This document shows, piece by piece, positions 42,123-50,655 of a DNA stretch of 64,000 nucleotides. Numbering within the stretch: position 1 is the first letter of the stretch; each line of letters starts with the position of its first letter. A model generated the notes under the pieces. It saw only the letters and a program-made list of their open reading frames with translations, was not told the DNA's origin and did no database searches. This DNA comes from Pseudomonadota bacterium. Its GTDB lineage: Bacteria > Pseudomonadota > Gammaproteobacteria > Burkholderiales > Burkholderiaceae_C. The DNA is taken from positions 1 through 64,000 of the forward strand of contig CAUJHV010000070.1 in the NCBI GenBank assembly GCA_963205115.1, written 5' to 3'. The position numbers and the translations under genes are program-made.

Positions 42123-42602
42123 TCAGGGGATCCGGCGCCCGGCGGAGGAGCGCATGCCAGTTCTGGAGGCAGGGAAATATACCGCAGCGCGGAAGGCGGC
42201 CCATTCCAGGGCCACGTCGGGCTGTGTGACGGCCAGCCAGTTGGAGCGTCCACCGGCCAGCGGCTGCAGGCGCAACCACATCGCGCGGTCCAGGTCAAAG
42301 GCGATCAGCGGGGGGCGCAGCGCCAGCGGGGCGGCGGCGGCACCCGCCTGCGGGGTCCACTGCCATTGCGCACCGGTCCAGGCCAGGCGGCCGCTTTCGC
42401 TGCGCGCGGCCCGCCATCCCAGCGCGGCGGCCACGGCAGCGCCCAGGGCCGTGGCCAGCACCGTCATGCCGGGCCCGGCTGGCCATTGAGCCGCCGCCCA
42501 CCATGCCGTCACGCCACCGGCCGCGGCGCTCGCCAGGGCCTGCACGGCCCGCCAGCGCCAGCCCGGCGTCACGTCGATATGCACCGGCGGTGGCGCGTGC
42601 AT
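42123..42602 (-). CDS. Hypothetical membrane protein between fabF and rpoE
   Basis: A 159-residue protein that I do not recognise. Two hydrophobic segments at about 19-39 and 46-64 (rich in Ala, Gly and Trp) are followed by a soluble region containing GRLAWTGAQWQW, PPLIAFDLDRAMWLRL and WLAVTQPDVALEWAAFRAAVYFP. The tryptophan-rich strands suggest a small beta domain. It lies 24 bp after fabF and abuts rpoE with TGAATG, so it is expected to be co-translated with rpoE. It may be a local partner of the envelope stress system, but nothing in the sequence proves that. Confidence 0.75.
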   Translation of the reverse strand: MHAPPPVHIDVTPGWRWRAVQALASAAAGGVTAWWAAAQWPAGPGMTVLATALGAAVAAALGWRAARSESGRLAWTGAQWQWTPQAGAAAAPLALRPPLIAFDLDRAMWLRLQPLAGGRSNWLAVTQPDVALEWAAFRAAVYFPASRTGMRSSAGRRIP

Positions 42603-42626
42603 GGCGGCCGATCCGCCCGGTCGGCG

Positions 42627-43871
42627 TCAGGCCCGCCGGAAAACCAGCGTGCCGTTGGTGCCGCCGAAGCCGAAGTTGTTCTTCACCGCGATGTCGATCT
42701 TCATCTCCCGCGCCGTGTTGGCGCAGTAATCCAGGTCGCACTCCGGATCCTGGTTGAAGATGTTGATCGTCGGCGGCGAGACCTGATGGTGCAGCGCCAG
42801 GACGGTGAAGACCGACTCGATCCCGCCCGCGCCGCCCAGCAGGTGGCCGGTCATGGACTTGGTCGAATTGACCACCAGCTTCTTCGCGTGATCGCCGAAG
42901 GCCAGCTTGATGGCATTGGTCTCGTTGACGTCGCCCAGCGGCGTGGACGTGCCGTGGGCATTGAGGTACTGCACGTCCGACGCATCAATTCGCGCGTTAC
43001 GCAGTGCCGCCGTCATCGATCGCTTGGGGCCATCGACGTTGGGTGCCGTCATGTGGAAGGCATCCGCACCCATGCCGAAGCCGCAGAGCTCCGCATAGAT
43101 CTTGGCGCCACGCTTCTTCGCGTGTTCGTACTCCTCGAGCACCAGCACGCCGGAACCTTCGCCCAGCACGAATCCGTCGCGGTCCTTGTCCCAGGGACGC
43201 GAGGCCGTGGCGGGGTCGTCGTTGCGCGTGGACAGCGCCCGCGCCGCCGCGAAGCCACCCACGCCCAGCGGCGAGACCGTGCTTTCGGCGCCGCCGGCCA
43301 CCATCACGTCGACGTCGCCGTACTCGATCATCCGGCCGGCTTCGCCGATGCAGTGCAGACCCGTGGTACAGGCCGTCACGATCGCCAGGTTCGGGCCCTT
43401 GAACCCGTACTTGATCGACAGGTGGCCGGAGATCATGTTGATGATCGACGCGGGCACGAAGAACGGCGAGATGCGGCGGGGGCCGCGTGCGCGGTACTCG
43501 CCGTCGGTCTCCTCGATCAGCGGCAGGCCGCCGATGCCCGAGCCCACGATGCAGCCGATGCGTTCGGCCTGCTCCTCGGTGAGGGCATCGCCCGTGGGCA
43601 GCCCTGCATCCTGCACGGCCTGCATGGCAGCAGCCAGGCCGAAATGGATGAAGGCATCCATGTGGCGGGCTTCCTTGCCGGGGATGTAATCCTCGATATT
43701 GAAGCCCTTGACCTCACCGGCGAAGCGACAGGAAAAGCCCGCCGCATCGAACTTGGTGATGTTGGCGATGCCGGAGCGGCCCGCCAACACATTGGCCCAG
43801 CCCTCCGAGACCGAATTGCCCACCGGGCTGATGAGGCCCAGCCCCGTGACGACGACGCGACGCCGAGTCAT
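42627..43871 (-). CDS. fabF: 3-oxoacyl-[ACP] synthase II
   Basis: Elongating condensing enzyme of fatty-acid synthesis, 414 residues. The Cys-His-His triad motifs are TACTTGLHCIG with Cys168, NAHGTSTPLGD and STKSMTGHLLGGAGG. The N-terminal RRRVVVTGLGLISPVGN and C-terminal NNFGFGGTNGTLVF are typical. It follows acpP by 10 bp, the usual pair in proteobacteria. Confidence 0.97.
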   Translation of the reverse strand: MTRRRVVVTGLGLISPVGNSVSEGWANVLAGRSGIANITKFDAAGFSCRFAGEVKGFNIEDYIPGKEARHMDAFIHFGLAAAMQAVQDAGLPTGDALTEEQAERIGCIVGSGIGGLPLIEETDGEYRARGPRRISPFFVPASIINMISGHLSIKYGFKGPNLAIVTACTTGLHCIGEAGRMIEYGDVDVMVAGGAESTVSPLGVGGFAAARALSTRNDDPATASRPWDKDRDGFVLGEGSGVLVLEEYEHAKKRGAKIYAELCGFGMGADAFHMTAPNVDGPKRSMTAALRNARIDASDVQYLNAHGTSTPLGDVNETNAIKLAFGDHAKKLVVNSTKSMTGHLLGGAGGIESVFTVLALHHQVSPPTINIFNQDPECDLDYCANTAREMKIDIAVKNNFGFGGTNGTLVFRRA

Positions 43872-43881
43872 GCTCGAACGC

Positions 43882-44121
43882 TCAGGCCTTCTGGTGCTTG
43901 ACGGCGTAATCGATGGCCAGCTGCACCGTGGTGATCTTCTCGGCCTCTTCGTCGGGGATCTCGATGCTGAATTCGTCTTCCAGCGCCATGACCAGTTCCA
44001 CCGTGTCCAGGGAATCCGCGCCGAGGTCGGCCACGAAGGCCTTCTCGTTGGTCACGTCGGCTTCGGGCACGCCCAACTGCTCGGCGATGATTTTCTTGAC
44101 GCGGGCTTCGATGTCGCTCAT
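43882..44121 (-). CDS. acpP: Acyl carrier protein
   Basis: A 79-residue acidic helical protein that carries growing acyl chains. The phosphopantetheine site is Ser37 in GADSLDTVELV; ALEDEFSIEIPDEEAEK is helix III. A good ribosome-binding site (GGAGGA) precedes the ATG. It lies 106 bp after fabG, the largest gap in the operon, with a TAGAAT box inside, so an own promoter is likely, as in E. coli. Confidence 0.98.
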   Translation of the reverse strand: MSDIEARVKKIIAEQLGVPEADVTNEKAFVADLGADSLDTVELVMALEDEFSIEIPDEEAEKITTVQLAIDYAVKHQKA

Positions 44122-44158
44122 GACTCCTCCAGGAGTTTGTTCGAAAAAACAGCCCGCG

Positions 44159-44164
44159 ATTCTA
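44159..44164 (-). promoter_or_regulatory. Candidate -10 box upstream of acpP
   Basis: TAGAAT on the minus strand, 37 bp before the acpP ATG, in the only sizeable gap between fabG and acpP. No clear -35 is visible. A T6 tract lies between it and the gene. Confidence 0.35.
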
Positions 44165-44227
44165 CGGTGGGGCCATTGCCGTTTATTTCCCGTCGCTGAC
44201 AGCCGTTGCGGCCGCCCGCCACGGGCC

Positions 44228-44974
44228 TCAACTCATGTACATGCCGCCATTGACGTGCAGCTCGCAACCAGTGATGTAACCCGCCAGCGGGCTCGCGAGA
44301 AAGACCACCGCATGGGCGATCTCCTCCGGCGTTCCCAGCCGGCCCAAGGGAATCTGCTGCAGCAAGGCGGCCTTCTGTGCCTCGGGCAGGCCGTCGGTCA
44401 TGTCGGTGGCGATGAAGCCTGGCGCGATGCAGTTGACGGTGATGTGGCGGCTCCCCAGCTCACGCGCCAGGGCGCGCGTCATGCCGGCCACGCCGGCCTT
44501 GGCCGCCGCATAGTTGGCCTGCCCCGCATTGCCGCTGGCACCGACCACCGACGTGATGTTGACGATTCGACCGTAGCGCTGCTTCATCATCGTGCGCATG
44601 ACCGCGCGGCTGGCGCGGAAGACGGCCTTGAGATTGGTGTCGATCACCGCATCCCAGTCGTCGTCCTTCATGCGCATGGCCAGCGTGTCGCGCGTGATGC
44701 CGGCGTTGTTGACGAGCACCTGCAGCCCGCCCTGCGCCTTGACGATGGCGTCGATGGCGGCTTCGACAGCTGCGCCATCGTTGACGTTCAGGCACAGGCC
44801 GTGGCCGCCGTGCGCGGCCAGTGCCTCGCCGATGGCTTGCGCGCCGCTGTCGGTGGTGGCCGTGCCGTAGACCACATGGCCCGCTGCGGCCAGCTGCATC
44901 GCGATGGCGCGGCCGATGCCCCGGCTGGCGCCGGTGACCAGCGCCACCTGCTTCGACGTGGAGATGTCGCTCAT
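44228..44974 (-). CDS. fabG: 3-oxoacyl-[ACP] reductase
   Basis: NADPH-dependent short-chain dehydrogenase that reduces 3-ketoacyl-ACP, 248 residues. Cofactor motif TGASRGIG, structural LVNNAGIT, the catalytic Ser-Tyr-Lys set in NITSVVG and NYAAAKAGV, and the C-terminal GYITGCELHVNGGMYM are all typical of FabG. The start at MSDISTSK has an ATG that overlaps the fabD stop (ATGA). The longer frame to 45697 runs through fabD and is not used. Confidence 0.97.
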   Translation of the reverse strand: MSDISTSKQVALVTGASRGIGRAIAMQLAAAGHVVYGTATTDSGAQAIGEALAAHGGHGLCLNVNDGAAVEAAIDAIVKAQGGLQVLVNNAGITRDTLAMRMKDDDWDAVIDTNLKAVFRASRAVMRTMMKQRYGRIVNITSVVGASGNAGQANYAAAKAGVAGMTRALARELGSRHITVNCIAPGFIATDMTDGLPEAQKAALLQQIPLGRLGTPEEIAHAVVFLASPLAGYITGCELHVNGGMYMS

Positions 44975-45909
44975 GACAGCATTGCTTTCGCTTCGGCCAG
45001 TGTCGCGGGATCGAGGATCGTCAGGCTTTGCGCGTCGCCATCGATGCGCTTGACCATGCCCGCGAGCACCTTGCCCGGGCCGCACTCGATGATCTGCGCG
45101 AAGCCGCGTGCACGCAAGTCCTGCACGAGTTCGACCCAGCGCACCGGTCCGAAGGCCTGGCGGTACAGCGCGTCGCGGATGGCGGCGGGGTCGGTCTCGG
45201 CGCGCACATCGATGTTGTTGATCACGGGCATGCGCGGCGCGGCGATGTTCACCGAGGCCAGGCGCTCGCGCAGCCTTTCGGCCGCCGGCTTCATCAGCGA
45301 CGAGTGGAACGGCGCCGATACCGGCAGCGGCAGCGCCCGCTTGGCACCAGCAGCCTTGAGCATCTCGCAGGCCTTGGCCACGCCGGCCTTGGTGCCCGCG
45401 ATGACGGTCTGCTTGGGGTCGTTGAAATTCACGGCCTCCACGGCCTCGCCGCAGGCGGCCGCGGCTTGTGCGCACCCGTCGCGCACGGCCTGCGCCTCCA
45501 TGCCCAGGATCGCGGCCATCGCGCCCACACCCACCGGCACGGCGTCCTGCATGGCCTGCGCGCGAAAACGCACCAGCGGCAGCGCATCGGCCAGGCTCAG
45601 CGCACCGGCCGCGACGAGCGCGCTGAATTCGCCCAGCGAATGCCCGGCCACTGCAGCAGGCGCCGCGCCGCCTTCGGCCAGCCAAGCGCGGTAGCACGCA
45701 ATGCCCGCGGTCAGCATCACCGGCTGCGTATTCGTCGTGAGATCCAGCGCTTCCTTCGGGCCTTCGCGGATCAGGCGCGCGACATCCTCGCCGAGGGCCT
45801 GCGAGGCCTCTTCGAGGGTCTGACGCACGGCGGCGTGATCGCCCCAGGCATCCAGCATCCCAACCGATTGGGAGCCTTGGCCGGGAAAGACAAAGGCAAA
45901 GCGATTCAT
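44971..45909 (-). CDS. fabD: Malonyl-CoA:ACP transacylase
   Basis: Loads malonyl groups from CoA onto ACP. The 312-residue protein starts FAFVFPGQGSQSVGM, has the nucleophile Ser91 in GHSLGE and a conserved C-terminal VSAPFHSSLM with the catalytic His. Start taken at MNRFAFVFPG. It overlaps fabG by 4 bp and lies 22 bp after fabH. Confidence 0.97.
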   Translation of the reverse strand: MNRFAFVFPGQGSQSVGMLDAWGDHAAVRQTLEEASQALGEDVARLIREGPKEALDLTTNTQPVMLTAGIACYRAWLAEGGAAPAAVAGHSLGEFSALVAAGALSLADALPLVRFRAQAMQDAVPVGVGAMAAILGMEAQAVRDGCAQAAAACGEAVEAVNFNDPKQTVIAGTKAGVAKACEMLKAAGAKRALPLPVSAPFHSSLMKPAAERLRERLASVNIAAPRMPVINNIDVRAETDPAAIRDALYRQAFGPVRWVELVQDLRARGFAQIIECGPGKVLAGMVKRIDGDAQSLTILDPATLAEAKAMLS

Positions 45910-45931
45910 GTGTGGTTGATCCCCGCAGGAT

Positions 45932-46921
45932 TCAGTAATCGAGCAGGACGGCGCCCCAGGTGAAGCCGCCGCCCACCCCTTCGAGCATGACCGTGTCGCC
46001 ACGCTTGACGCTGCCGTTGCGCACCGCGTGATCCAGCGCCAGCGGAATCGACGCGGCCGAGGTGTTGCCGTGTTCATCGACGGTCACGACCAGCTTGTCG
46101 GTCGGCAGCTTGAGCTTGCGCGCCGTGCCGTTCATGATGCGGATGTTGGCCTGGTGCGGGATCAGCCAGTCGATGTCGGCTTCGGTGCGGCCGGCCTTTT
46201 CGAGCACCGCGCGCGCAGCGGATTCGAGCACCGTCACCGCCAGCTTGAACACCGCCTGGCCGTCCATCTTGAGCAAGGGATCGCCCAGCACCTGGCCGCC
46301 CGAGACCGTGCCCGGCACACACAGGATGCCCACATGGCGGCCATCGGCATGCAGGTCGGCGGCCAGGATGCCGGGCTGATCGCTGCCCTCGAGCACCACT
46401 GCGCCGGCGCCGTCACCGAACAGCACGCAGGTCGTGCGGTCGTTGAAGTCGAGGATGCGCGAGAAGACCTCGGCCCCGATCACCAGCGCACGCGTGGCCG
46501 CGCCGCTGCGGATCATGGCATCGGCCACCGTCAAGGCATAGACGAACCCCGAGCACACGGCCTGCACGTCGAAAGCCGGGCAGCCGGCCACGCCGAGCTT
46601 GGCCTGCAGGATTGCGGCCGTGGACGGGAAAACCATGTCCGGCGTGGACGTGGCCACGATGATCAGGTCGATTTCCGCGGCCGTGCGACCGGCCGAGGCC
46701 AGCGCCTGCTGCGCGGCGATCAGCGCCAGGTCACTGGCATTCACGCCGTCATCGGCAAAGTGGCGCGCGCGGATGCCGGTGCGCTCGACGATCCAGTCGT
46801 CGCTGGTCTCGACGCCACGCGCGGCCAGCAACTGCACCATCTGCGCATTGCTCAGGCGTCGCGGCGGCAGATGGCTGCCCGTGCCGGCGATGCGGGTATA
46901 TCGAGGGGAAACGGATGTCAT
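45932..46921 (-). CDS. fabH: 3-oxoacyl-[ACP] synthase III
   Basis: Initiating condensing enzyme that joins acetyl-CoA and malonyl-ACP, 329 residues. The Cys-His-Asn triad is Cys123 (QAVCSGF), His in LIPHQANIRI and Asn in EHGNTSAAS. WIVERTGIRARH and GGGFTWGAVLL fit FabH. It overlaps plsX by 4 bp. Confidence 0.97.
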   Translation of the reverse strand: MTSVSPRYTRIAGTGSHLPPRRLSNAQMVQLLAARGVETSDDWIVERTGIRARHFADDGVNASDLALIAAQQALASAGRTAAEIDLIIVATSTPDMVFPSTAAILQAKLGVAGCPAFDVQAVCSGFVYALTVADAMIRSGAATRALVIGAEVFSRILDFNDRTTCVLFGDGAGAVVLEGSDQPGILAADLHADGRHVGILCVPGTVSGGQVLGDPLLKMDGQAVFKLAVTVLESAARAVLEKAGRTEADIDWLIPHQANIRIMNGTARKLKLPTDKLVVTVDEHGNTSAASIPLALDHAVRNGSVKRGDTVMLEGVGGGFTWGAVLLDY

Positions 46922-48006
46922 GGACGCGCGTCGAAGGTGCCGGTGCTGTTCACCGGCATCGCCTGAATGGTCTCGGCGATGCGGTCATGCACGCGGTCGA
47001 GCAGGCGGTTGCGGCCGGCATCATAAGCGCGTGCCAGCGCGTTCTCGAAGGCCATGGCATCGGCCGAGCCGTGGCTCTTGAAGACCAGGCCACGCAGGCC
47101 CAGCAGCGCCGCACCGTTGTAGCGGCGCGGATCCACGCGACGCTTGAACTGCCTGAGCACCGGCAGCGCCACCAACGCGGCCAGCTTGCCATAGGCGCTG
47201 CGGGTGAAGGCATCCTTGATGAAGTCACCCATCATCGAGGCCAGGCCTTCGGAGGCCTTGACCATCACATTGCCCACGAAGCCGTCGCACACGACGATGT
47301 CGGTCGTGCCCTTGAAGATGTCGTTGCCTTCGACGTTGCCGAAGAAGCGGATGTGCCCGGCCTCACCGGCCGCGCGCAGCAACTCGCCCGCGCGCTTGAT
47401 GACCTCGCTGCCCTTGATGGCCTCTTCGCCGATATTCAGCAGGCCCACGGTCGGTTCTTCACGCCCTTCGATGGCCGACACCAGGGCCGAGCCCATCACT
47501 GCAAACTGCAGCAGCTGTTCGGGCGTGCTGTCGACATTCGCGCCCAGATCCAGCACCGTCGTGAAGCGGTCGTGGCGGTTGGGCATGACGGCGGCAATGG
47601 CCGGCCGGTCGATGCCGTCCATGGTCTTGAGCACGTAGCGCGCCACCGCCATCAGCGCGCCGGTATTGCCGGCGGAGACGCAGGCGTCAGCAGCCGCGCG
47701 CGCACCATCGGCGCCGGCCTTGACCTGCGTGATGGCCACGCGCATGGAGGAATCGCGCTTCCTGCGCAAGGCGACTTCGATCGGGTCGTCCATGCCGACG
47801 ACCTCGGTGGCGATCACCGGGGTGCAGCGATCCCAGCCTTTCGCCGGCGCCAAACCTTCGGCCGTGCCGACCAGCAGCAACTCGGCCTGGGGATGGGCGG
47901 CGAGAAAGGCGCGACAGGCCGGCAGCGTGACCGAAGGGCCGTGATCACCACCCATGCAATCCACCGCCAGCCGCACGCGGGCAAGCGGTTCTGGAGTCGA
48001 ATGCAT
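46918..48006 (-). CDS. plsX: Phosphate acyltransferase PlsX
   Basis: Makes acyl-phosphate from acyl-ACP for phospholipid synthesis, 362 residues. Diagnostic segments are AVDCMGGDHGP near the start, DACVSAGNTGALMA, DLGANVDSTPEQLLQFA, GLLNIGEEAIKGSE and VVCDGFVGNVMVKASEG. Located between rpmF and fabH as in most proteobacteria, with a 139-bp gap after rpmF that holds a large palindrome. Confidence 0.96.
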   Translation of the reverse strand: MHSTPEPLARVRLAVDCMGGDHGPSVTLPACRAFLAAHPQAELLLVGTAEGLAPAKGWDRCTPVIATEVVGMDDPIEVALRRKRDSSMRVAITQVKAGADGARAAADACVSAGNTGALMAVARYVLKTMDGIDRPAIAAVMPNRHDRFTTVLDLGANVDSTPEQLLQFAVMGSALVSAIEGREEPTVGLLNIGEEAIKGSEVIKRAGELLRAAGEAGHIRFFGNVEGNDIFKGTTDIVVCDGFVGNVMVKASEGLASMMGDFIKDAFTRSAYGKLAALVALPVLRQFKRRVDPRRYNGAALLGLRGLVFKSHGSADAMAFENALARAYDAGRNRLLDRVHDRIAETIQAMPVNSTGTFDARP

Positions 48007-48040
48007 CAGGGACGCTGCTCGAAGGGCCGGAGGGGCGCAC

Positions 48041-48061
48041 GGCTGACCGGACCGGTCAGCC
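48041..48061. repeat. 21-bp perfect palindrome between rpmF and plsX
   Basis: GGCTGACCGG-A-CCGGTCAGCC, arms of 10 bp around one central base. It lies 34 bp before the plsX ATG. No T tract follows, so it is not a standard terminator. It could be a protein-binding site or an mRNA hairpin that affects the rpmF/plsX balance. Confidence 0.6.
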
Positions 48062-48145
48062 GGAAGGTCTCGAACCGCAGCGGGCTGGCCTCACGCGCGA
48101 GCTGCGCATGCGCAGCATCGGGTGGCGCGGCCCGCCGTCTGCGGT

Positions 48146-48328
48146 TCAGGCGTCTGCCTTGGTCTTCAGGATCTTGCGCCCACGGTAGAAGCCGTTCGGG
48201 CTGATGTGGTGGCGAAGGTGGATTTCGCCGGTGGTCGGCTCCACACCCGTGCCCGGCGTGGCCAGACCGTTGTGCGAGCGGTGCATGCCGCGCTTGGACG
48301 GCGACTTCTTGTTCTGCTGAACAGCCAT
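48146..48328 (-). CDS. rpmF: 50S ribosomal protein L32
   Basis: A 60-residue basic protein of the large subunit. MAVQQNKKSPSKRGMHRSHN is the family start, followed by EIHLRHHISPNGFYRGRKIL. The CxxC zinc pair of some L32 forms is absent. The start at MAVQQ is used; the 18 codons upstream are not part of L32. It lies 68 bp after yceD, ahead of plsX. Confidence 0.98.
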   Translation of the reverse strand: MAVQQNKKSPSKRGMHRSHNGLATPGTGVEPTTGEIHLRHHISPNGFYRGRKILKTKADA

Positions 48329-48396
48329 GATGATCTCCAGAGTGGCAGGGCATTGCCCGTCACCGGACAAAAAGCCTGCCATTATAGCGGGTTAGG

Positions 48397-48990
48397 TCAG
48401 CCGGGCTTGCGCGCGGTTTTCAGGGCCGCCAGGGCGGCAAAGGGATTCGCCTGCGGCGGGTCATCCGATGCCGCGCTCTCGCCGGCCGCCGCCGCGTCGG
48501 AAACATCGGCCGGCAGGAGGTCCGCCGCGACCGGCAGCGGGTTCGGACAGAGGTCGTGGCGGGGCACGATGGGCAGGGTCAGGATGAGCTCGTCTTCGAG
48601 CAACTGCGCCACCTGCAGCCGCGACGGTAACACCAGCACGTCCTCGTCCTCGCTGGCTTCGTCCAGGGCCTCGGCTTCTCGCTCGTCCATGACGAAGCGC
48701 AGCCGGCGATCGACAGACAGCGCCAGCGGCGCGGTCTCCAGGCAGCGCTGGCAGGTCATGTGCACCGTGACCGCGGCTTTCAGGTGAACGCGCCACTGGG
48801 GCTCGTCGCCCGCGGGCTGGCGCCAGTTGCCGTCCAGGGTCCAGGGCACTTCGGCCGCCGGGTCGTCGAGCACCGCCTCGGCCAGCCGGCGCAGATCGCG
48901 CAGCGGCGTGCAGCCGTCCAGATGGCCGCCGGCCTTGGCAAAGGCCGCCACGTCCAGGCGTCGCGGATCGAAGGCCTTGGGAGCTCGCAT
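48397..48990 (-). CDS. yceD: DUF177/YceD-family protein (23S rRNA accumulation protein)
   Basis: A 197-residue acidic protein of the YceD/DUF177 family, linked in bacteria and plants to 23S rRNA accumulation. The core VTVHMTCQRCLETAPLALSVDRRLRFV holds the conserved CxRC motif, followed by acidic segments and DELILTLPIVPRHD. The C-terminal NPFAALAALK is the usual family tail. The start at MRAPKAFDP gives the family length. Directly upstream of rpmF, as expected, and divergent from maf with a 54-bp gap. Confidence 0.9.
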   Translation of the reverse strand: MRAPKAFDPRRLDVAAFAKAGGHLDGCTPLRDLRRLAEAVLDDPAAEVPWTLDGNWRQPAGDEPQWRVHLKAAVTVHMTCQRCLETAPLALSVDRRLRFVMDEREAEALDEASEDEDVLVLPSRLQVAQLLEDELILTLPIVPRHDLCPNPLPVAADLLPADVSDAAAAGESAASDDPPQANPFAALAALKTARKPG

Positions 48991-49044
48991 GGGATCAGTG
49001 TAGGCGGTGGCCGCGCGCCGCGCGGCTGCACGGACAATGGCGGC

Positions 49045-49659
49045 ATGCCTGCCCCTTCCCCGCTCATCCTGGCGTCCACGTCCCGCTACCGGCGCGAGCT
49101 GCTGCAGCGCCTGCGTGTGCCCTTCGAGGTCGAATCGCCGGGCGTCGACGAGACGCCGCTGCCCGGCGAATCGCCGCGCGAGCTGGCGCTGCGCCTGGCG
49201 CTGGCCAAGGCGCAGGCGGTTGCCGCGCGCCATCCGCAGGCCGTGGTCATCGGCTCGGACCAGGTGGCGGACCTCGCCGGCGAGGCGATCGGCAAACCCG
49301 GCAATCACGAACGCGCGGTGCTGCAGCTGCAACGCATGAGCGGCCACGCGGTGGTCTTCCAGACCGCGCTGGCCGTGGTGTGCCGCGCACGATCGTTCGA
49401 AGCGGTGGACATCGCGCCGGTGGCCGTGCGCTTTCGCCACCTCTCGGCACCGGATATCGAGACCTACCTGCGCGCCGAGCAGCCCTACGACTGCGCCGGC
49501 AGCGCCAAGAGCGAGGGCCTGGGCATCGCCCTGCTGGACGCGATCGATTCGGACGACCCGACCGCGCTGGTCGGGCTGCCCTTGATCCGCACGGTGCGCC
49601 TGCTGCGTGCGGCGGGGCTGGACGTGCTGGCCGTGGACGGAGCCGCGCGTGGCCAGTGA
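49045..49659 (+). CDS. Maf-family nucleotide pyrophosphatase (YceF type)
   Basis: A 204-residue Maf/HAM1-fold enzyme. The signature LILASTSRYRRELLQRL is followed by VESPGVDETPLPGESP, VVIGSDQVADL, GKPGNHERAVLQLQRMSG and YDCAGSAKSEGLGIALL. The last matches the YceF subgroup (7-methyl-GTP pyrophosphatase) more than the dTTP/UTP subgroup. Its place beside yceD-rpmF-plsX matches E. coli yceF. It precedes the methylase gene by 1 bp. Confidence 0.92.
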   Translation: MPAPSPLILASTSRYRRELLQRLRVPFEVESPGVDETPLPGESPRELALRLALAKAQAVAARHPQAVVIGSDQVADLAGEAIGKPGNHERAVLQLQRMSGHAVVFQTALAVVCRARSFEAVDIAPVAVRFRHLSAPDIETYLRAEQPYDCAGSAKSEGLGIALLDAIDSDDPTALVGLPLIRTVRLLRAAGLDVLAVDGAARGQ

Positions 49660-49660
49660 C

Positions 49661-50476
49661 ATGGCGGGCGGTTTGCCTTCGCCGGCCGACGGCATGTCGG
49701 GCGGCGGCGCCATCGGCCGCCTGGTCCTGATGCCGAATGCGCTGGATCTCGGCTCGGGGCATGTCGTGGACCTGCGCACCCAGTTGCCCGATCAGGCGAT
49801 CGCGCGTGCCGCCGGCCTGCGGCACTGGGTCGTCGAAAACGCCAAGTCGGCGCGTGCCTTTCTCAAGCGCGTGGATGCCGTCCATCCGCTCGTGGCGCCG
49901 CTGCAGGAGATGCAGATCGTCGAGTTGCCGCGTGCCGCGCACAAAGGCCGCGCGGCGCCCAGCGGGGGCGCGTCGCCGTGGCGCGCGCTGCTCGCGCCGG
50001 CGCTGGCCGGGCACGATCTGGGTCTGTTGTCCGAGGCCGGCCTGCCGGCCGTGGCCGATCCGGGCAGCGCCTTGGTGGCCGACGCGCACGCCGCGGGCGT
50101 GCCCGTGGAGCCGTGGTCAGGGCCGAGTTCGCTGATGCTGGCACTGGCCGCCAGCGGGCTGGAGGGCCAGCACTTTGTCTTCCTGGGCTATCTGCCCGTC
50201 GAAGCCGCGGCGCGTGCCGCGCGTATCCGCGAGACCGAGACCCAATCCAGGCGCGCGCAGCAGACGCAGATCGCCATCGAGACGCCCTACCGCAACGAGG
50301 CCCTGATGCAGGCGCTGGTGGCCCAGCTGCAACCGGCCACGCGGCTGTCGGTGAGCTGCGGGCTGGGGCTGCCGGGCGGCTGGTCGCTCACGCGGGCGGT
50401 GGCCGGCTGGCGACGCGAGCCGGCGGCTTTCACGCCGGGCCTGCCCGCGGTATTCAGCTGGCTGGCCGGACCTTGA
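49661..50476 (+). CDS. Tetrapyrrole methylase-family protein, RsmI-like
   Basis: A 271-residue SAM-dependent methyltransferase of the class III (TP-methylase) fold, COG0313-like. LGLLSEAGLPAVADPGSALV and VEPWSGPSSLMLALAASGLEGQHFVFLGYLP match the core of 16S rRNA 2'-O-methyltransferase RsmI. The N-terminal half is divergent (LDLGSGHVVDLRTQLPDQ) and has no clear GTPIGN-like RsmI motif, so it is probably a paralogue with another target. It starts 1 bp after maf; a second ATG lies at 49694. Confidence 0.8.
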   Translation: MAGGLPSPADGMSGGGAIGRLVLMPNALDLGSGHVVDLRTQLPDQAIARAAGLRHWVVENAKSARAFLKRVDAVHPLVAPLQEMQIVELPRAAHKGRAAPSGGASPWRALLAPALAGHDLGLLSEAGLPAVADPGSALVADAHAAGVPVEPWSGPSSLMLALAASGLEGQHFVFLGYLPVEAAARAARIRETETQSRRAQQTQIAIETPYRNEALMQALVAQLQPATRLSVSCGLGLPGGWSLTRAVAGWRREPAAFTPGLPAVFSWLAGP

Positions 50477-50655
50477 TGTCGGGTTGAATCACGCGGCCTT
50501 GAACGCCGCTCGCGCGACGCCGAGCCGCGCAGTCGCGCCCAGAACGTTCCCAGGCATGCGTCGGACGAAGAGGCCCGGCTGCGCGGGGCTTGTCGCCTGC
50601 GAAGGCCGCAGGACGTTTCGCGTCCAACGGCTGACACGGGCTCACCGAAGCCGGA

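Noticed and set aside
44228..45697. 489-codon version of fabG
   Set aside because: The extension covers fabD in another frame; the true start is the ATG at 44974.
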